A DNA stretch of 64,000 nucleotides from Sphingomonas brevis (GCF_023516505.1 NZ_JAMGBB010000001.1:992001-1056000); one strand, 5' to 3'. Numbered from the stretch's first letter, positions 7,883 through 17,125 are shown. A program made the numbers and translations. Notes: generated from the sequence alone by a model not told the origin.

Positions 7883-8613
7883 CGATTCTCCAGGAACTGC
7901 ACGTCGCGCGGAAGCGCCATGAAGCGCTGTCCACCATCGATGACCAGCGTCTGGCCGGTCATGCCACCTGAATCAATCAGGAAGCGCAAGGCGGCAACGA
8001 CATCATCGACCTCGATCCCGCGGGCCAGCGGGTTAAGGTTATGGACCGTCGCGAAGTTCGCGGCATCCTGCTTTCCCGAGGGAAGCATCAGCGCAGGAGC
8101 GATGGCATTGACCCGGATGCCACGTCCGGCCAGCGCCCGCGCCGCCACTTCGGTCAGGCCAGCCAGCGCATATTTGGATAATGTGTAACTCAAGAAATCC
8201 GCGTTGGGCGCGCCTAGTTTGGCGTCCAGCAGGTTGACGACGAGCGCCTCCCCCGCTTCATGCCCCCGAGCCAGTTCGTCGATCAGCAGCATTGGCGCGC
8301 GCGCATTGACGGCCATTTGGGCGTCGAACTCCGCCGTGCTCAGCGATCCGAATCCGTCGAAGGCGAAGCGGGCCGCATTGTTGACGAGCAGGCTTACTGG
8401 CGGTGCGCCCTTCGCGGCGGCGAATATTTTGCTCGCACAGTCGGACTCGGCCAGGTCGGCAACTGCCTTGATCGCCCCGTCAGCGACCGGGTCTCCGTCG
8501 TGATGGACATGGGCGATGACGGTCCAGCCGTCCGCAAGCAGCGCGCGGACGATGGCGTCGCCGACCCGCTTGCCCCCGCCCGTGACGATTGCCGTTCGTT
8601 CGATCCTGGACAT
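7879..8613 (-). CDS. Short-chain reductase of the pteridine reductase (PTR1/FolM-like) type
   Basis: A 244-residue NAD(P)H-dependent Rossmann enzyme: TGGGKRVG cofactor loop, NNAA, and the catalytic YTLSK. The position that is serine in ordinary short-chain dehydrogenases reads NLLDAKLG, an aspartate, as in pteridine reductase PTR1 where Asp-Tyr-Lys is catalytic. Together with the ATGA overlap to folB this favours reduction of a dihydropterin or dihydrofolate. The start at 8613 is chosen because the longer reading (8649) runs into the palindromic repeat at 8625-8699. Substrate is inferred, not shown. Confidence 0.85.
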   Translation of the reverse strand: MSRIERTAIVTGGGKRVGDAIVRALLADGWTVIAHVHHDGDPVADGAIKAVADLAESDCASKIFAAAKGAPPVSLLVNNAARFAFDGFGSLSTAEFDAQMAVNARAPMLLIDELARGHEAGEALVVNLLDAKLGAPNADFLSYTLSKYALAGLTEVAARALAGRGIRVNAIAPALMLPSGKQDAANFATVHNLNPLARGIEVDDVVAALRFLIDSGGMTGQTLVIDGGQRFMALPRDVQFLENR

Positions 8614-8624
8614 GAACCTGCATC

Positions 8625-8699
8625 TGTCATTGCAGGCGGAGCGAAGCAATCCAGCTTCTCATCATGGATTGCTTCGTCACTCCGTTCCTCGCAATGACG
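8625..8699. repeat. Long intergenic palindrome
   Basis: Arms GTCATTGCAGGCGGAGCGAA/GCAATCCA and TGGATTGC/TTCGTCACTCC...GCAATGAC pair over about 30 bp around a short loop. This is the alphaproteobacterial TGGATTGCTTCG-type repeat. It sits between divergent genes and would form a hairpin in either transcript. Confidence 0.8.
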
Positions 8700-8703
8700 G
8701 CAT

Positions 8704-9270
8704 ATGCCCGAACGCCGCGACCCGCTTGAAGCCCAGGGGATGAGCCTCAAGGATCTTGCGGCAGCCATTGGGGACCGCGGCGGCCCGCCGCCCGTAGACC
8801 TCTGGAACCCCTCCCATTGCGGCAATAGCGACATGCGGATCGCCCGCGATGGAACCTGGTATTATCGCGGCTCGCCAATCGAACGGCCGGCAATGGTTCG
8901 CCTGTTCGCGACCGTGCTTCGGCGCGAGCCCGACGGAAGCCATGTGCTGGTGACGCCGGTTGAGAAGCTGGCGATCGATGTCGATGCAACTGCCTTCCGG
9001 GCCACTCAGATGACAATGTCCGGAACCGGCGATCAGCGGCGGATCGGGCTGACGCTCGATAGCGGCGATGCATTGATCGTCGGACCCGACCATCCGCTCA
9101 ACCTCGTCGCCACGGCCGACGGTCCCTCGCCGCGCGTCGCCGTGCGCTTTGGGCTCGAGGCGGAGCTGGCGCGTCCGCTTTATTATGAATTGGCGGAGAT
9201 CGCCCTGGCCGAAGGCAATGATCCGCCTGGCGTCTGGTCCGATTCCGCTTTCTTCCCGCTAACGTCATGA
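8704..9270 (+). CDS. DUF1285 domain protein
   Basis: A 188-residue soluble protein with the DUF1285 pattern: VDLWNP, then GxSDMRIARDGTWYYRGSPIERP, then LVTPVEKLAIDV. The family has no proven enzymatic role. It starts an operon with a Nudix hydrolase and cca; each neighbour overlaps by the four-base ATGA, so the three are tightly co-translated. The start at 8704 is five bases after the palindrome; a start at 8740 (MSLKDL) is an alternative that gives a clean N-terminus. Confidence 0.85.
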   Translation: MPERRDPLEAQGMSLKDLAAAIGDRGGPPPVDLWNPSHCGNSDMRIARDGTWYYRGSPIERPAMVRLFATVLRREPDGSHVLVTPVEKLAIDVDATAFRATQMTMSGTGDQRRIGLTLDSGDALIVGPDHPLNLVATADGPSPRVAVRFGLEAELARPLYYELAEIALAEGNDPPGVWSDSAFFPLTS

Positions 9271-9848
9271 GCAACCGGCTGATCGACCGAATCGCCCGTT
9301 CGCTTGCCGCGGACCCGCCGCACGACCTGCTGCCCGGCGACATTATCGAAGGCGAGGAGGACGAACCAAATCCGGCCGCCGTGCTGGTCGCGATCACCGA
9401 CCGGCCGGAACCGGGATTGATCCTCACAACCCGGCGTGACGATTTGCGCACTCATGCCGGCCAGGTCGCCTTTCCTGGCGGCCGCATCGATGCCGGCGAA
9501 ACACCAGTCCAGGCAGCACTCCGCGAGGCACACGAGGAGCTTGGGCTCGAACCTGGCCAGGTGACCCTGTTTGGCGAAGCCGATCCTTACCGAACGGTCA
9601 CCGGCTATTGCGTGACGCCGGTTGTCGGACTGGTTCCTCCCGACCTTAACCTCACGCCCAATCCGGCAGAAGTCGCAGGCTGGTTCGAGGCGCCGCTTGC
9701 ATTTGTGCTCGATCCCGCCAACCAGCGGCGAATGAGCGCAGAGTTTCGTGGCCGCACCCGCCATTACTACCAGATCGACTGGAACGATCGCCGGATCTGG
9801 GGCGCAACCGCAGCCATGTTGGTCAACCTCGCCCGGCGGATCGCATGA
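9267..9848 (+). CDS. Nudix hydrolase, CoA pyrophosphatase-like
   Basis: A 193-residue hydrolase with a full Nudix box: GGRIDAGETPVQAALREA followed by HEELGL, containing the metal-binding REAHEE. The preceding HAGQVAFPGG is typical of the NudL/CoA-diphosphatase branch. It would cleave CoA or a similar nucleoside diphosphate compound. It overlaps both neighbours by ATGA, between a DUF1285 gene and cca. Family is certain; substrate is inferred from the AFPGG context. Confidence 0.88.
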   Translation: MSNRLIDRIARSLAADPPHDLLPGDIIEGEEDEPNPAAVLVAITDRPEPGLILTTRRDDLRTHAGQVAFPGGRIDAGETPVQAALREAHEELGLEPGQVTLFGEADPYRTVTGYCVTPVVGLVPPDLNLTPNPAEVAGWFEAPLAFVLDPANQRRMSAEFRGRTRHYYQIDWNDRRIWGATAAMLVNLARRIA

Positions 9849-11014
9849 ACCTGGACCCGGAGGTCTTTCTAAAGCGCCAAGGCATCCGGCGGCTGTTGAA
9901 GGCGCTCGATGCGAAGCAAGGCACCACGCGGTTCGTCGGCGGCGCAGTGCGTGATTTGCTGCTCGACGTCCCGCACGAGGATCTGGACCTCGCGACGACC
10001 CTGATCCCCGCCGACGTTATCGCCCGCCTCGAATCCAAGGGCATCAAGGCCGTACCGACCGGCATCGACCATGGCACAATTACCGCCGTTTCGTCGGGTA
10101 CCGTGGTCGAAGTGACGACGTTACGATCTGACGTTTCAACCGACGGCCGCAGGGCGACGGTCGCCTTCACCGACGACTGGCAGAAGGACGCGGGGCGCCG
10201 CGACTTTACCATCAACGCGCTCTACGCCGATCCATACTCCGGCGAACTGTTCGACTTCTTCGGAGGGCTCGAAGATCTAAAGTCGCGCACCGTTCGCTTC
10301 ATTGGCGAGCCGCTGCAGCGCATCGCCGAGGATCATTTGCGCATCCTCCGCTACTTCCGCTTTCATGCCCGCTACGGACATGGCGATCCCGATCCCCATG
10401 CGCTCGAATCTTGTGTCGCCAGAGCCAACGACCTGATGGCGCTATCGCGTGAGCGCATCGCCGACGAGCTGTTGAAGCTACTCGCCCTCGACGATCCGAC
10501 GACGACAGTCCGGCTGATGCACGATCGCGGAATTTTCACCCCGGCTTTGCCGGAAATCGAACAGGTTTCGAGGTTGGAATCGCTGGTCGCGACCGAGCTG
10601 GCGGCCCATATCGCTCCCGATTCCTTGCGTCGCCTGGCCGCCCTCCTGCCGCCTGACCCCGGCGTTGCCGAGAATGTCGCCGCGCGCCTGAAGCTTTCAA
10701 ACAAGGCGAAGAAGCGCTTGGCGAGCGCGGCTGAACGCTCGCTTGGCAAGGGTCCTCGCGCACTGGCCTATCGAATTGGAACTGACGGCGCGATCGATCG
10801 GCTGTTGCTGGCCGGCCAAGCGGAAGATGCCGCGGCCATGATCGGATGGAAGGCGCCACGGATGCCGATTGGCGGCGGCGATCTGATTGCCCGCGGGGTC
10901 GCCGAGGGGCCGGACGTAGCCCGCACACTCCGGCGGATCGAGGACGCATGGGAAGCGGCTGGCTTTCCCAAGGGCAAGGAATTTGAACTGCTGGTCGCCG
11001 AAGCGCTGGCCTAG
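9845..11014 (+). CDS. cca: CCA tRNA nucleotidyltransferase
   Basis: A 389-residue class II nucleotidyltransferase. Near the N-terminus are RFVGGAVRDLLL and the metal-binding HEDLDLAT; RRDFTINALY, RIAEDHLRILRYFRF and the neck helix follow. It adds or repairs the 3' CCA of tRNAs. The C-terminal 150 residues are helical without an HD phosphohydrolase motif. It ends in a CTAG whose two strands serve as stop codons for this gene and the convergent PilZ gene. Confidence 0.93.
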   Translation: MNLDPEVFLKRQGIRRLLKALDAKQGTTRFVGGAVRDLLLDVPHEDLDLATTLIPADVIARLESKGIKAVPTGIDHGTITAVSSGTVVEVTTLRSDVSTDGRRATVAFTDDWQKDAGRRDFTINALYADPYSGELFDFFGGLEDLKSRTVRFIGEPLQRIAEDHLRILRYFRFHARYGHGDPDPHALESCVARANDLMALSRERIADELLKLLALDDPTTTVRLMHDRGIFTPALPEIEQVSRLESLVATELAAHIAPDSLRRLAALLPPDPGVAENVAARLKLSNKAKKRLASAAERSLGKGPRALAYRIGTDGAIDRLLLAGQAEDAAAMIGWKAPRMPIGGGDLIARGVAEGPDVARTLRRIEDAWEAAGFPKGKEFELLVAEALA

Positions 11015-11298
11015 GGCAGGAATACCGGTTCGAGGAAGACGGCACCGGCCTCATTGCCTAGCGCCCACCGGATTTGAGCCGGATACAAGCCGTATTTGGG
11101 CACCTCGATCTGCACATTTTCGCCGATCTTGAGCAACTCTTCGGATTCGAGCCTGCATCCTTCGCGGCTGATGTCCGTGACGACCACATGGTATTTGCTG
11201 CCATCGCCGTCGATCAACGTGGCGTTGAACCGAGTGTCGACCCGCGGCGACCGCTTGATTTGTCCTGGCTCTCTCATCAGGGCCCCCGCTAAACGCAA
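11011..11298 (-). CDS. PilZ domain protein (candidate cyclic-di-GMP receptor)
   Basis: A 95-residue single-domain protein. The N-terminal KRSPRVDTRF has the arginine pattern of PilZ (R-x3-R) and DISREGCRL gives the D-x-S-x-x-G box, so both ligand-binding motifs are present. A later ATG at 11277 (MREPGQ) may be the true start. Neighbour of a GGDEF/EAL protein on the same strand, which supports a cyclic-di-GMP role. Stop codon shared with cca through CTAG. Confidence 0.82.
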   Translation of the reverse strand: MRLAGALMREPGQIKRSPRVDTRFNATLIDGDGSKYHVVVTDISREGCRLESEELLKIGENVQIEVPKYGLYPAQIRWALGNEAGAVFLEPVFLP

Positions 11299-11353
11299 CC
11301 TCGAATTACGTTAACATAGGCTATTAACTAGTCAAAATATCGGCGCGGTAAAA

Positions 11354-13126
11354 TTATGACATAGCGGGGCCGATTGGCGCTGATTTCTTGCGTCGGCCCT
11401 TCCAATATTCGAGCGCGGCGTCGGCCTCGAGCGGCCTTGCGAAATAGTAACCCTGGCCGGACGCGCAGCCGAGCGTCGCCAGCGTCGTTGCCAGCTCGAC
11501 CGTCTCAACACCCTCGGCGGTGGTCGACATGCCCAGCGCATCGGCCAGGCTGAGCACGGCACGCACAATCGCGACTGCATCCGGGTCGCGCATCATGCCG
11601 GTGACAAAGCTCTTGTCGATCTTGAGGACGTCGATCGGCAACCTTTGAAGATAGGCGAGGCTCGAATAGCCGGTGCCGAAATCGTCCATCGCTACCGTCG
11701 CATCGAGCGCCTTTAGTGCTTCGAACACCCGCATCGCCCGGCCCGGATCCTGGACGATCGAGCTTTCCGTCAGCTCCAGCGTAAGCCGATTGCCCGCAAG
11801 ACCCGTGGACCTCAGCGCGCTTTCGACCACTTCGGCGATATTGTCGCGCGCGACCTGGATGGCGGACAGGTTGACGCCAACATAAACCGGCAGCGGCTCA
11901 CCCGCCTGCCTGTCCCATTCCGCCACGGTTTGAGCGGCCCTGTCCATTGCCCAGCGGCCAAGCTGCAGGATCAGGCCGCTCTCTTCGGCGACGGGGATGA
12001 ACTCCGTCGGGCTGATCTCGCCGCGGTCCTCATGAGTCCAGCGCGCCAGCGCCTCGAAGCCGGCGACCTCGCCCGACTTCAAATTGATCAGCGGCTGATA
12101 GAATAGCCTGAGCTGATCCTTGTCGAGCGCCCGGCGAAGCTCTGTCTCGATTGAGAAGCGGCGGCGCGCTGCGCTTGCTTCCCGCGGCTCATAGACTTGC
12201 GGCTTTCCAGCGGCCTTGGCCTGCTTGACCGCGAACTGGGCGTTGCGGAACAGCTCCTCGGCGTCCTGTCCGGTCTGCATCAGCGCAACGCCGATCGCGC
12301 ATTCGACCCGGATCTCCAGCTCGCTCAGCTTGAATGGCGTTGCCATGACCTGCTGGATCCGTTCGGCCGCGGCCAGCGCGTCGGCCACGCCGCGCTTGAG
12401 TCCAACCAAAATTCCGAACTCGTTGCCGCCGGTCCGCGCCAGCACATCGCCGCCGCGCAGCGCCGAGATAAGCCGGCGGGCGAAAGTGATCAGCAACTCG
12501 TCTCCGGCCAGGCTGCCCATGGACTCGTTGATCCTGCTGAACCGCAGCATGTCGACCACCAGCACCGCATGGTCGAGGTCGCGGGCGCTGGTCCCGCCGC
12601 GGCTCTCGATGGTCTCGGTGAAGCTCAGCCGGTTGGGGAGTCCGGTCAGGCTGTCGCGCAGCATCTCCGCCCGTAGCGCCCGCTCAGCCTGCACTTCGAC
12701 GGTCCGGTCGACCACGCTGACCAGGCAGCGAAGCCCGATGCCATCCGCCTGTGGAAGCGGCGCCAGGGTCGTCCGGAAATAGCGTGCGCCGACTCCTTCC
12801 CCGTCGCGGAAATCGAGCTCGCCCGGCATGGTCGGATCGTCGAGATAGGTCTCAACCATTGCTCCCAGCGCGCCGTCACGCAACGCGGTCAGGTCGCCAG
12901 CGGCAATTTCGGGATTGGAGCTATTGGCCAGCGCATCGTGGAACCGGCTGTTGCAGTCGAGCAGGCGGATCACGCCCTCGGCGTCTCGACCGACTACCGC
13001 CGCTGCGATCGGCAGGGCGGCAAGCAAGGCTTGTTCGTCCGCCGACGCACGGATGCCAGTCTCGTCATTCTGGGCCGCCGAGCGCACGCCCTTGGGCGCG
13101 GCCGAGCGCTTTGCTGCAGCCTGCAT
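11354..13126 (-). CDS. PAS-GGDEF-EAL protein; probable cyclic-di-GMP phosphodiesterase
   Basis: 590 residues: a PAS-like sensor domain at about 30-145, GGDEF domain at about 155-320, EAL domain at about 335-580. The GGDEF signature is GGNEF, so the metal-binding Asp is Asn and cyclase activity is doubtful. The EAL domain keeps FEALARW, NLSAIQ, ELTESS, DDFGTGYSSL, KIDKSF and AEGVET, all the residues needed for hydrolysis. There is no membrane segment, so it is cytoplasmic. It lies 55 bases upstream of a PilZ gene on the same strand, and they may form one signalling unit. Confidence 0.92.
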   Translation of the reverse strand: MQAAAKRSAAPKGVRSAAQNDETGIRASADEQALLAALPIAAAVVGRDAEGVIRLLDCNSRFHDALANSSNPEIAAGDLTALRDGALGAMVETYLDDPTMPGELDFRDGEGVGARYFRTTLAPLPQADGIGLRCLVSVVDRTVEVQAERALRAEMLRDSLTGLPNRLSFTETIESRGGTSARDLDHAVLVVDMLRFSRINESMGSLAGDELLITFARRLISALRGGDVLARTGGNEFGILVGLKRGVADALAAAERIQQVMATPFKLSELEIRVECAIGVALMQTGQDAEELFRNAQFAVKQAKAAGKPQVYEPREASAARRRFSIETELRRALDKDQLRLFYQPLINLKSGEVAGFEALARWTHEDRGEISPTEFIPVAEESGLILQLGRWAMDRAAQTVAEWDRQAGEPLPVYVGVNLSAIQVARDNIAEVVESALRSTGLAGNRLTLELTESSIVQDPGRAMRVFEALKALDATVAMDDFGTGYSSLAYLQRLPIDVLKIDKSFVTGMMRDPDAVAIVRAVLSLADALGMSTTAEGVETVELATTLATLGCASGQGYYFARPLEADAALEYWKGRRKKSAPIGPAMS

Positions 13127-13224
13127 CCGATCGGGGTTAAACGAGACAGGTTAATGGGCAGTTTCGAGAGCGATTGATGCAGGTTAGCTTTTGTCGGGTT
13201 CCCGACATTAGCGACCGCACCCTT

Positions 13225-13280
13225 CCGTTCGTCCCGAGCGTAGTCGGGGGACGTGTCTCGACTTCGCTCGACACGAACGG
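13225..13280. repeat. Intergenic palindrome, CCGTTCGTCCCGAGCG type
   Basis: Arms CCGTTCGTCCCGAGCG and CGCTCGACACGAACGG face each other over 56 bp. This arrangement is common between sphingomonad genes. It lies just downstream of parC and could act as a transcript end. Confidence 0.75.
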
Positions 13281-13281
13281 C

Positions 13282-15534
13282 CTAGGTTGAGATTGGTGGA
13301 ACCGGCTCGAACTTATTGCTTCTCGGAAAGCCGTTGGGCGCGATGCGGCCCGAGGCGCCGCGGATCGCCCGCCACGGAGTGAGGTCCGTCTCACTCCTGA
13401 CCCGTCCGCTCTCGCCGCCCAGCGGCCAGCTGATCCCCTCGGCCAGCACGAATGCCATCGTGTCGCTAAGGCCGCCGTCACGATACCGCTGCAGCTGGAC
13501 CCCCGACCCACGGCCCAGCTCGGGCAGCTCGTCGAGCTTGAATACCAGCATCTTGCGGTTCTCGCCGATCACCGCGACCGAGTCCGCGTTGGCAGGAACC
13601 GGCTTCAGCGCGGCCACCTTGGCCTTGGGCCGAAGGTTCATCAGCTGCTTCCCCTTGCGGGTCTCGGCCAGCACGGCCTCGCCTGTCGTCACGAACCCGC
13701 GCCCGTCGCTCGACGCGGCCAGCATCCGCATCTCCGGCCGGACGACGAACATCGCGACGATCTCGCTCTCCGCCTCCAGGTCGATGGCCAGCCGGATCGG
13801 CTCGCCGAACCCGCGCCCGCCGGGCAGCTTGTCGCCGCCCAGCGTATAGACCCGGCCATTGTCGGCCGCGACCAGCAGCCGGTCGGTGGTCTGCGCATGG
13901 ATCGGCTCGCCCCACAGCTCGTCGCCTTCCCGGAACTTGAGGCTGTCATATTCGGACCGCGCCAAATGCCCGCGCATCGCCCGGATCCAGCCGCGCTGCG
14001 ACAGGATCACCGTGATCGGCTCCTTCTCGATCATCTGGGTCCAGTCGATCTCGGTCCGCGCGGCCGCCGCCACCGGCCTGATGTCGGTCTTGCGCGGATC
14101 GCCAAACTTCTCCTTGAGCGCGGTCAGGTCCTTCCTTAGCCGCGTCTTCTGCCGGTCGCGGCTGCCCACCAGTCTGTCGAGCTCCTCCCGCTCCTTGGCC
14201 AGCGCCGCGCGCTCCTTGTTGAGCTCCATCTCCTCCAGCTTGCGCAATTGGCGCAGGCGCATGTTGAGGATCGCCTCGGCCTGGCGGTCGGTCAGCTCGA
14301 ACTCGGCGATCATCACCGCCTTTGGCTCGTCCTCGGTGCGGATGATCTCGATCACCCGGTCGAGATTGAGGAAGGCGATGATGAAGCCGTCGACCAGCTC
14401 CAGCCGGTCGTCGATCTTGCCGATCCGGTGGTTGGACCGGTTGACCAGCACCTCGAACTGGAAGTCGAGCCAGGCGACCAGCGCCTCGCGAAGGCTCATC
14501 ACGCCCGGCGTCCGCGTCTTGTCGAGCACGTTCAAATTGAGCGGGAAGCGCACCTCCAGCTCGGTCAGCCGGTACAGGCTCTCTTCCAGCAGCGCCGCGT
14601 CGACCGTCCGCGATCTCGGCTCCAGCACGATCCGCACCTGCTCGTCGCTCTCGTCGCGGACGTCGGCCAGGATCGGCAGCTTCTTGTTGGCGATCAGATC
14701 GGCGATCTGCTCGATCAGCTTCCCCTTCTGCACGCCATAGGGGATTTCGTGGACCAGCAGGTGCCAGCCGCCGCCCTTTTCGACCACTTTCTCGATCCGC
14801 GCGCGCAGGCGGAAGGAACCGCGGCCGCCGACATAGGCGCGGGTGATCACATCCTCGTCGTCGACCAGGATTCCCCCGGTCGGGAAGTCTGGCCCGCGCA
14901 CCACCTGCATCAGGTCGCGGTCGTCCTTGATCTTGCCTTCGATGAGGTCGATCGACGCCTGGATCAGCTCGCCGGCGTTATGCGGCGGGATGCTGGTCGC
15001 CATTCCGACCGCGATCCCGCTGGCGCCATTGGCCAGTAAATTAGGGAACAGGCCGGGGAATACCTCCGGCTCTTCCTCCTCGCCATTATAGGTCGGTTTG
15101 AAGGCGACCGTGCCCTCGTCGAGCCCGTTCATCAGCTGCTGAGCGATCGCGGTCAGCCGCGCCTCGGTGTAGCGGTAGGCGGCGGCATTATCCCCGTCGA
15201 TGTTGCCGAAATTGCCCTGCCCGTCGACCAGCGGATATCTAAGGGCAAAATCCTGGGCGAGCCGGACCATCGCGTCATAGACCGACTGGTCGCCGTGCGG
15301 ATGATATTTGCCGATCACGTCGCCGACGACGCGCGCGCATTTCTTATAGCCCGATGCCGGGTCGAGCCGCAGCAGCCGCATCGCCCACAACAGGCGGCGA
15401 TGGACCGGCTTCAGCCCGTCGCGGACGTCCGGCAACGACCGCGCCGTGATCGTCGACAGGGCGTAGACCAGGTATCGTTCGGAGAGGGCTGAATCGAACG
15501 GAGTGTCGATTACGGATGTGTCGTCGGGTCTCAT
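13282..15534 (-). CDS. parC: DNA topoisomerase IV subunit A
   Basis: 750 residues. The N-terminal breakage-reunion domain has RSLPDVRDGLKPVHRR and the catalytic tyrosine in AAAYRYTEARL; a coiled-coil and then a C-terminal beta-pinwheel domain follow (from about 500). Together with ParE it decatenates daughter chromosomes. The quinolone-determining loop reads HPHGDQSVYDAM: the position of E. coli Ser80 is Gln and that of Glu84 is Asp. Transcribed alone, with palindromic DNA at its 3' side. Confidence 0.95.
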   Translation of the reverse strand: MRPDDTSVIDTPFDSALSERYLVYALSTITARSLPDVRDGLKPVHRRLLWAMRLLRLDPASGYKKCARVVGDVIGKYHPHGDQSVYDAMVRLAQDFALRYPLVDGQGNFGNIDGDNAAAYRYTEARLTAIAQQLMNGLDEGTVAFKPTYNGEEEEPEVFPGLFPNLLANGASGIAVGMATSIPPHNAGELIQASIDLIEGKIKDDRDLMQVVRGPDFPTGGILVDDEDVITRAYVGGRGSFRLRARIEKVVEKGGGWHLLVHEIPYGVQKGKLIEQIADLIANKKLPILADVRDESDEQVRIVLEPRSRTVDAALLEESLYRLTELEVRFPLNLNVLDKTRTPGVMSLREALVAWLDFQFEVLVNRSNHRIGKIDDRLELVDGFIIAFLNLDRVIEIIRTEDEPKAVMIAEFELTDRQAEAILNMRLRQLRKLEEMELNKERAALAKEREELDRLVGSRDRQKTRLRKDLTALKEKFGDPRKTDIRPVAAAARTEIDWTQMIEKEPITVILSQRGWIRAMRGHLARSEYDSLKFREGDELWGEPIHAQTTDRLLVAADNGRVYTLGGDKLPGGRGFGEPIRLAIDLEAESEIVAMFVVRPEMRMLAASSDGRGFVTTGEAVLAETRKGKQLMNLRPKAKVAALKPVPANADSVAVIGENRKMLVFKLDELPELGRGSGVQLQRYRDGGLSDTMAFVLAEGISWPLGGESGRVRSETDLTPWRAIRGASGRIAPNGFPRSNKFEPVPPIST

Positions 15535-15713
15535 GGGACGGGACTAGCAGGCCACCCGCCTCCCCGTCATCCCGATAGCGCGGAGCAATCCACAGATTTC
15601 GTCATCCGATTTGATTCGTCGTCCATTCGCCGAGGGGCGTCGAGTGAGCAATCCTTAACCCATTCCTGTCCAAAAGCTGCCGCATCCGCTGTTGTTCTGG
15701 AAGGCGTTCGCCC

Positions 15714-16328
15714 ATGAAGATCATGCTCACCTCGATTTGCATTGCCCTTGCATCCGCATCCGTCGTGGCGGCACCCGCCGCGCCTCAGGCCGCTCAGGTT
15801 GCGCCAGCTGTAGCAACGCCCAGCGCGCAAAGCATCGACCTGGCCCGCCGCTTCGTCGCGCTGACCTTCAATGCCGACCAATATATCGAGCTGATGCATA
15901 TGGGCGCGACGCAAATGGTCGCCGCGCTGTCGGCGAGCTTCGGCGACGAACAGGGCGAGACCGAAGGCGCACAGCGGCTGGTCGAGCGCTACCTCACCGC
16001 CGCCGAACCCAAGCTGCGGGCCCATATGCCGCAGCTGACCGAAGCCTATGCGCAGGTATACGCCCGCAAATTCTCGGCCGACGAGCTTCAGCAGATGATC
16101 GCCTTCGCCCAATCGCCGGCGGGCAAGCGTTACCTGTCCATGTCGGACACGCTCGACCTCGATCCCGTCATCCTCAAGGCGCATGAGGAGCTTGGCACGG
16201 AGCTCAATCCGATCATGGACCAAGTGAAAAGGGACATTTGCGCCGAAAAGGCCGCGCAGCGCATCGCCGCGGGCGACACGAACGCAAAATGCCCGCTCAG
16301 CGCCAGGGACGAGAGAGCGGAGGGATAA
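15714..16328 (+). CDS. DUF2059 protein, secreted
   Basis: A 204-residue protein with a signal peptide (cleavage near residue 20, Ala-rich) followed by a Pro/Ala linker and a DUF2059 helical domain with the pattern KFSADELQQMIAFAQSPAGK. Members are periplasmic or membrane-attached proteins of unknown function. A second ATG at 15723 is possible. Isolated gene: parC diverges upstream and a DUF3147 gene converges downstream. Confidence 0.85.
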   Translation: MKIMLTSICIALASASVVAAPAAPQAAQVAPAVATPSAQSIDLARRFVALTFNADQYIELMHMGATQMVAALSASFGDEQGETEGAQRLVERYLTAAEPKLRAHMPQLTEAYAQVYARKFSADELQQMIAFAQSPAGKRYLSMSDTLDLDPVILKAHEELGTELNPIMDQVKRDICAEKAAQRIAAGDTNAKCPLSARDERAEG

Positions 16329-16509
16329 AAATTCGCTGTCCTACAGGGCGCGGGCTGTGCAACGCCGAGCCAACTCGTTTGGCTCTTTGATAACGTTGGA
16401 TTCGGTCGGCAAGTCCGACCGTTGCAGGCCCCATGGTCATCGTGAACATTTGTGAAGTTTCTCGTGCGCGCGCGTCGTCGGTGCGACTTTTGCGACTTTC
16501 GCGCCGCCC

Positions 16510-16860
16510 CTAAAGCCTGAGCCCAAATCTAGGCCCGACCCACAGCATCAGAGAGTAAAGCGCGATGGTCAGCGCGCAGCCCACGGCCAGGCTCACATAG
16601 AACCCCAGCCCGTTCCTCAGCATCGCCGGGATCAGGAGGAACATCGGCAGCGACGGCAGCACGAACCAGAAGGTCGCCTCGGCATGGGTCGCCATGTTCA
16701 TCGCGTCGGGCTTGTCCCGCCACAGCCAGATCATCCCCAGCACACTGACCAGCGGCAGAGAGGCGATCAGCCCGCCGAACCCGGGATAGCGCTTCGCCAC
16801 CTCCGAAATAATGGCGATGAGGGCGCCGCTGAGGGCGGCCTTGATTAGCAAATACCACAT
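16510..16860 (-). CDS. DUF3147 small inner-membrane protein
   Basis: 116 residues with four hydrophobic segments covering nearly the whole chain; YPGFGGLIASLPLVS and WLWRDKP match the DUF3147 family. Function unknown. Convergent with the DUF2059 gene. The 180-bp gap on its 3' side shows no clear gene. Confidence 0.85.
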   Translation of the reverse strand: MWYLLIKAALSGALIAIISEVAKRYPGFGGLIASLPLVSVLGMIWLWRDKPDAMNMATHAEATFWFVLPSLPMFLLIPAMLRNGLGFYVSLAVGCALTIALYSLMLWVGPRFGLRL

Positions 16861-16960
16861 GGCGCCACGCTGACACGGGCCTGCAGGGACGGCAAGCTGG
16901 CTATTAATTTCTTGTTAAATTCGTTAAGCCCGCCTGCTTCACAGGGACAAGGATCCGCTC

Positions 16961-17125
16961 ATGCCGTCCGAGCGTCCGGAATATAATGTCGCCCGCGCCG
17001 CCGAGGAGCGCGCCTCCGCCGCCAGCGCTCCAACACCAGCCATCGGCCGGGTCCACGACGACCTGGCCGCCATGTACGAGCGGATGGCGAAACAGGCCGA
17101 GCGGGAGCTGGAGCCGGCCGACTAG
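16961..17125 (+). CDS. Small protein, paralogue of the 17235 gene
   Basis: 54 residues, charged and helical, beginning MPSERPEY with AAGGA eight bases upstream of the ATG. The second half contains VHDDLAAMYERMAKQAE, which resembles IHLELARMYDALADHPE in the small gene at 17235. Two neighbouring genes sharing HxxLAxMY suggests a recent duplication. No function known. Confidence 0.6.
   Translation: MPSERPEYNVARAAEERASAASAPTPAIGRVHDDLAAMYERMAKQAERELEPAD

Noticed and set aside
15565-15592. Half copy of a GTCATCCCG...GGAGCAATCCA repeat upstream of parC
   Set aside because: Only one arm is recognisable, so it was not listed as a separate feature.
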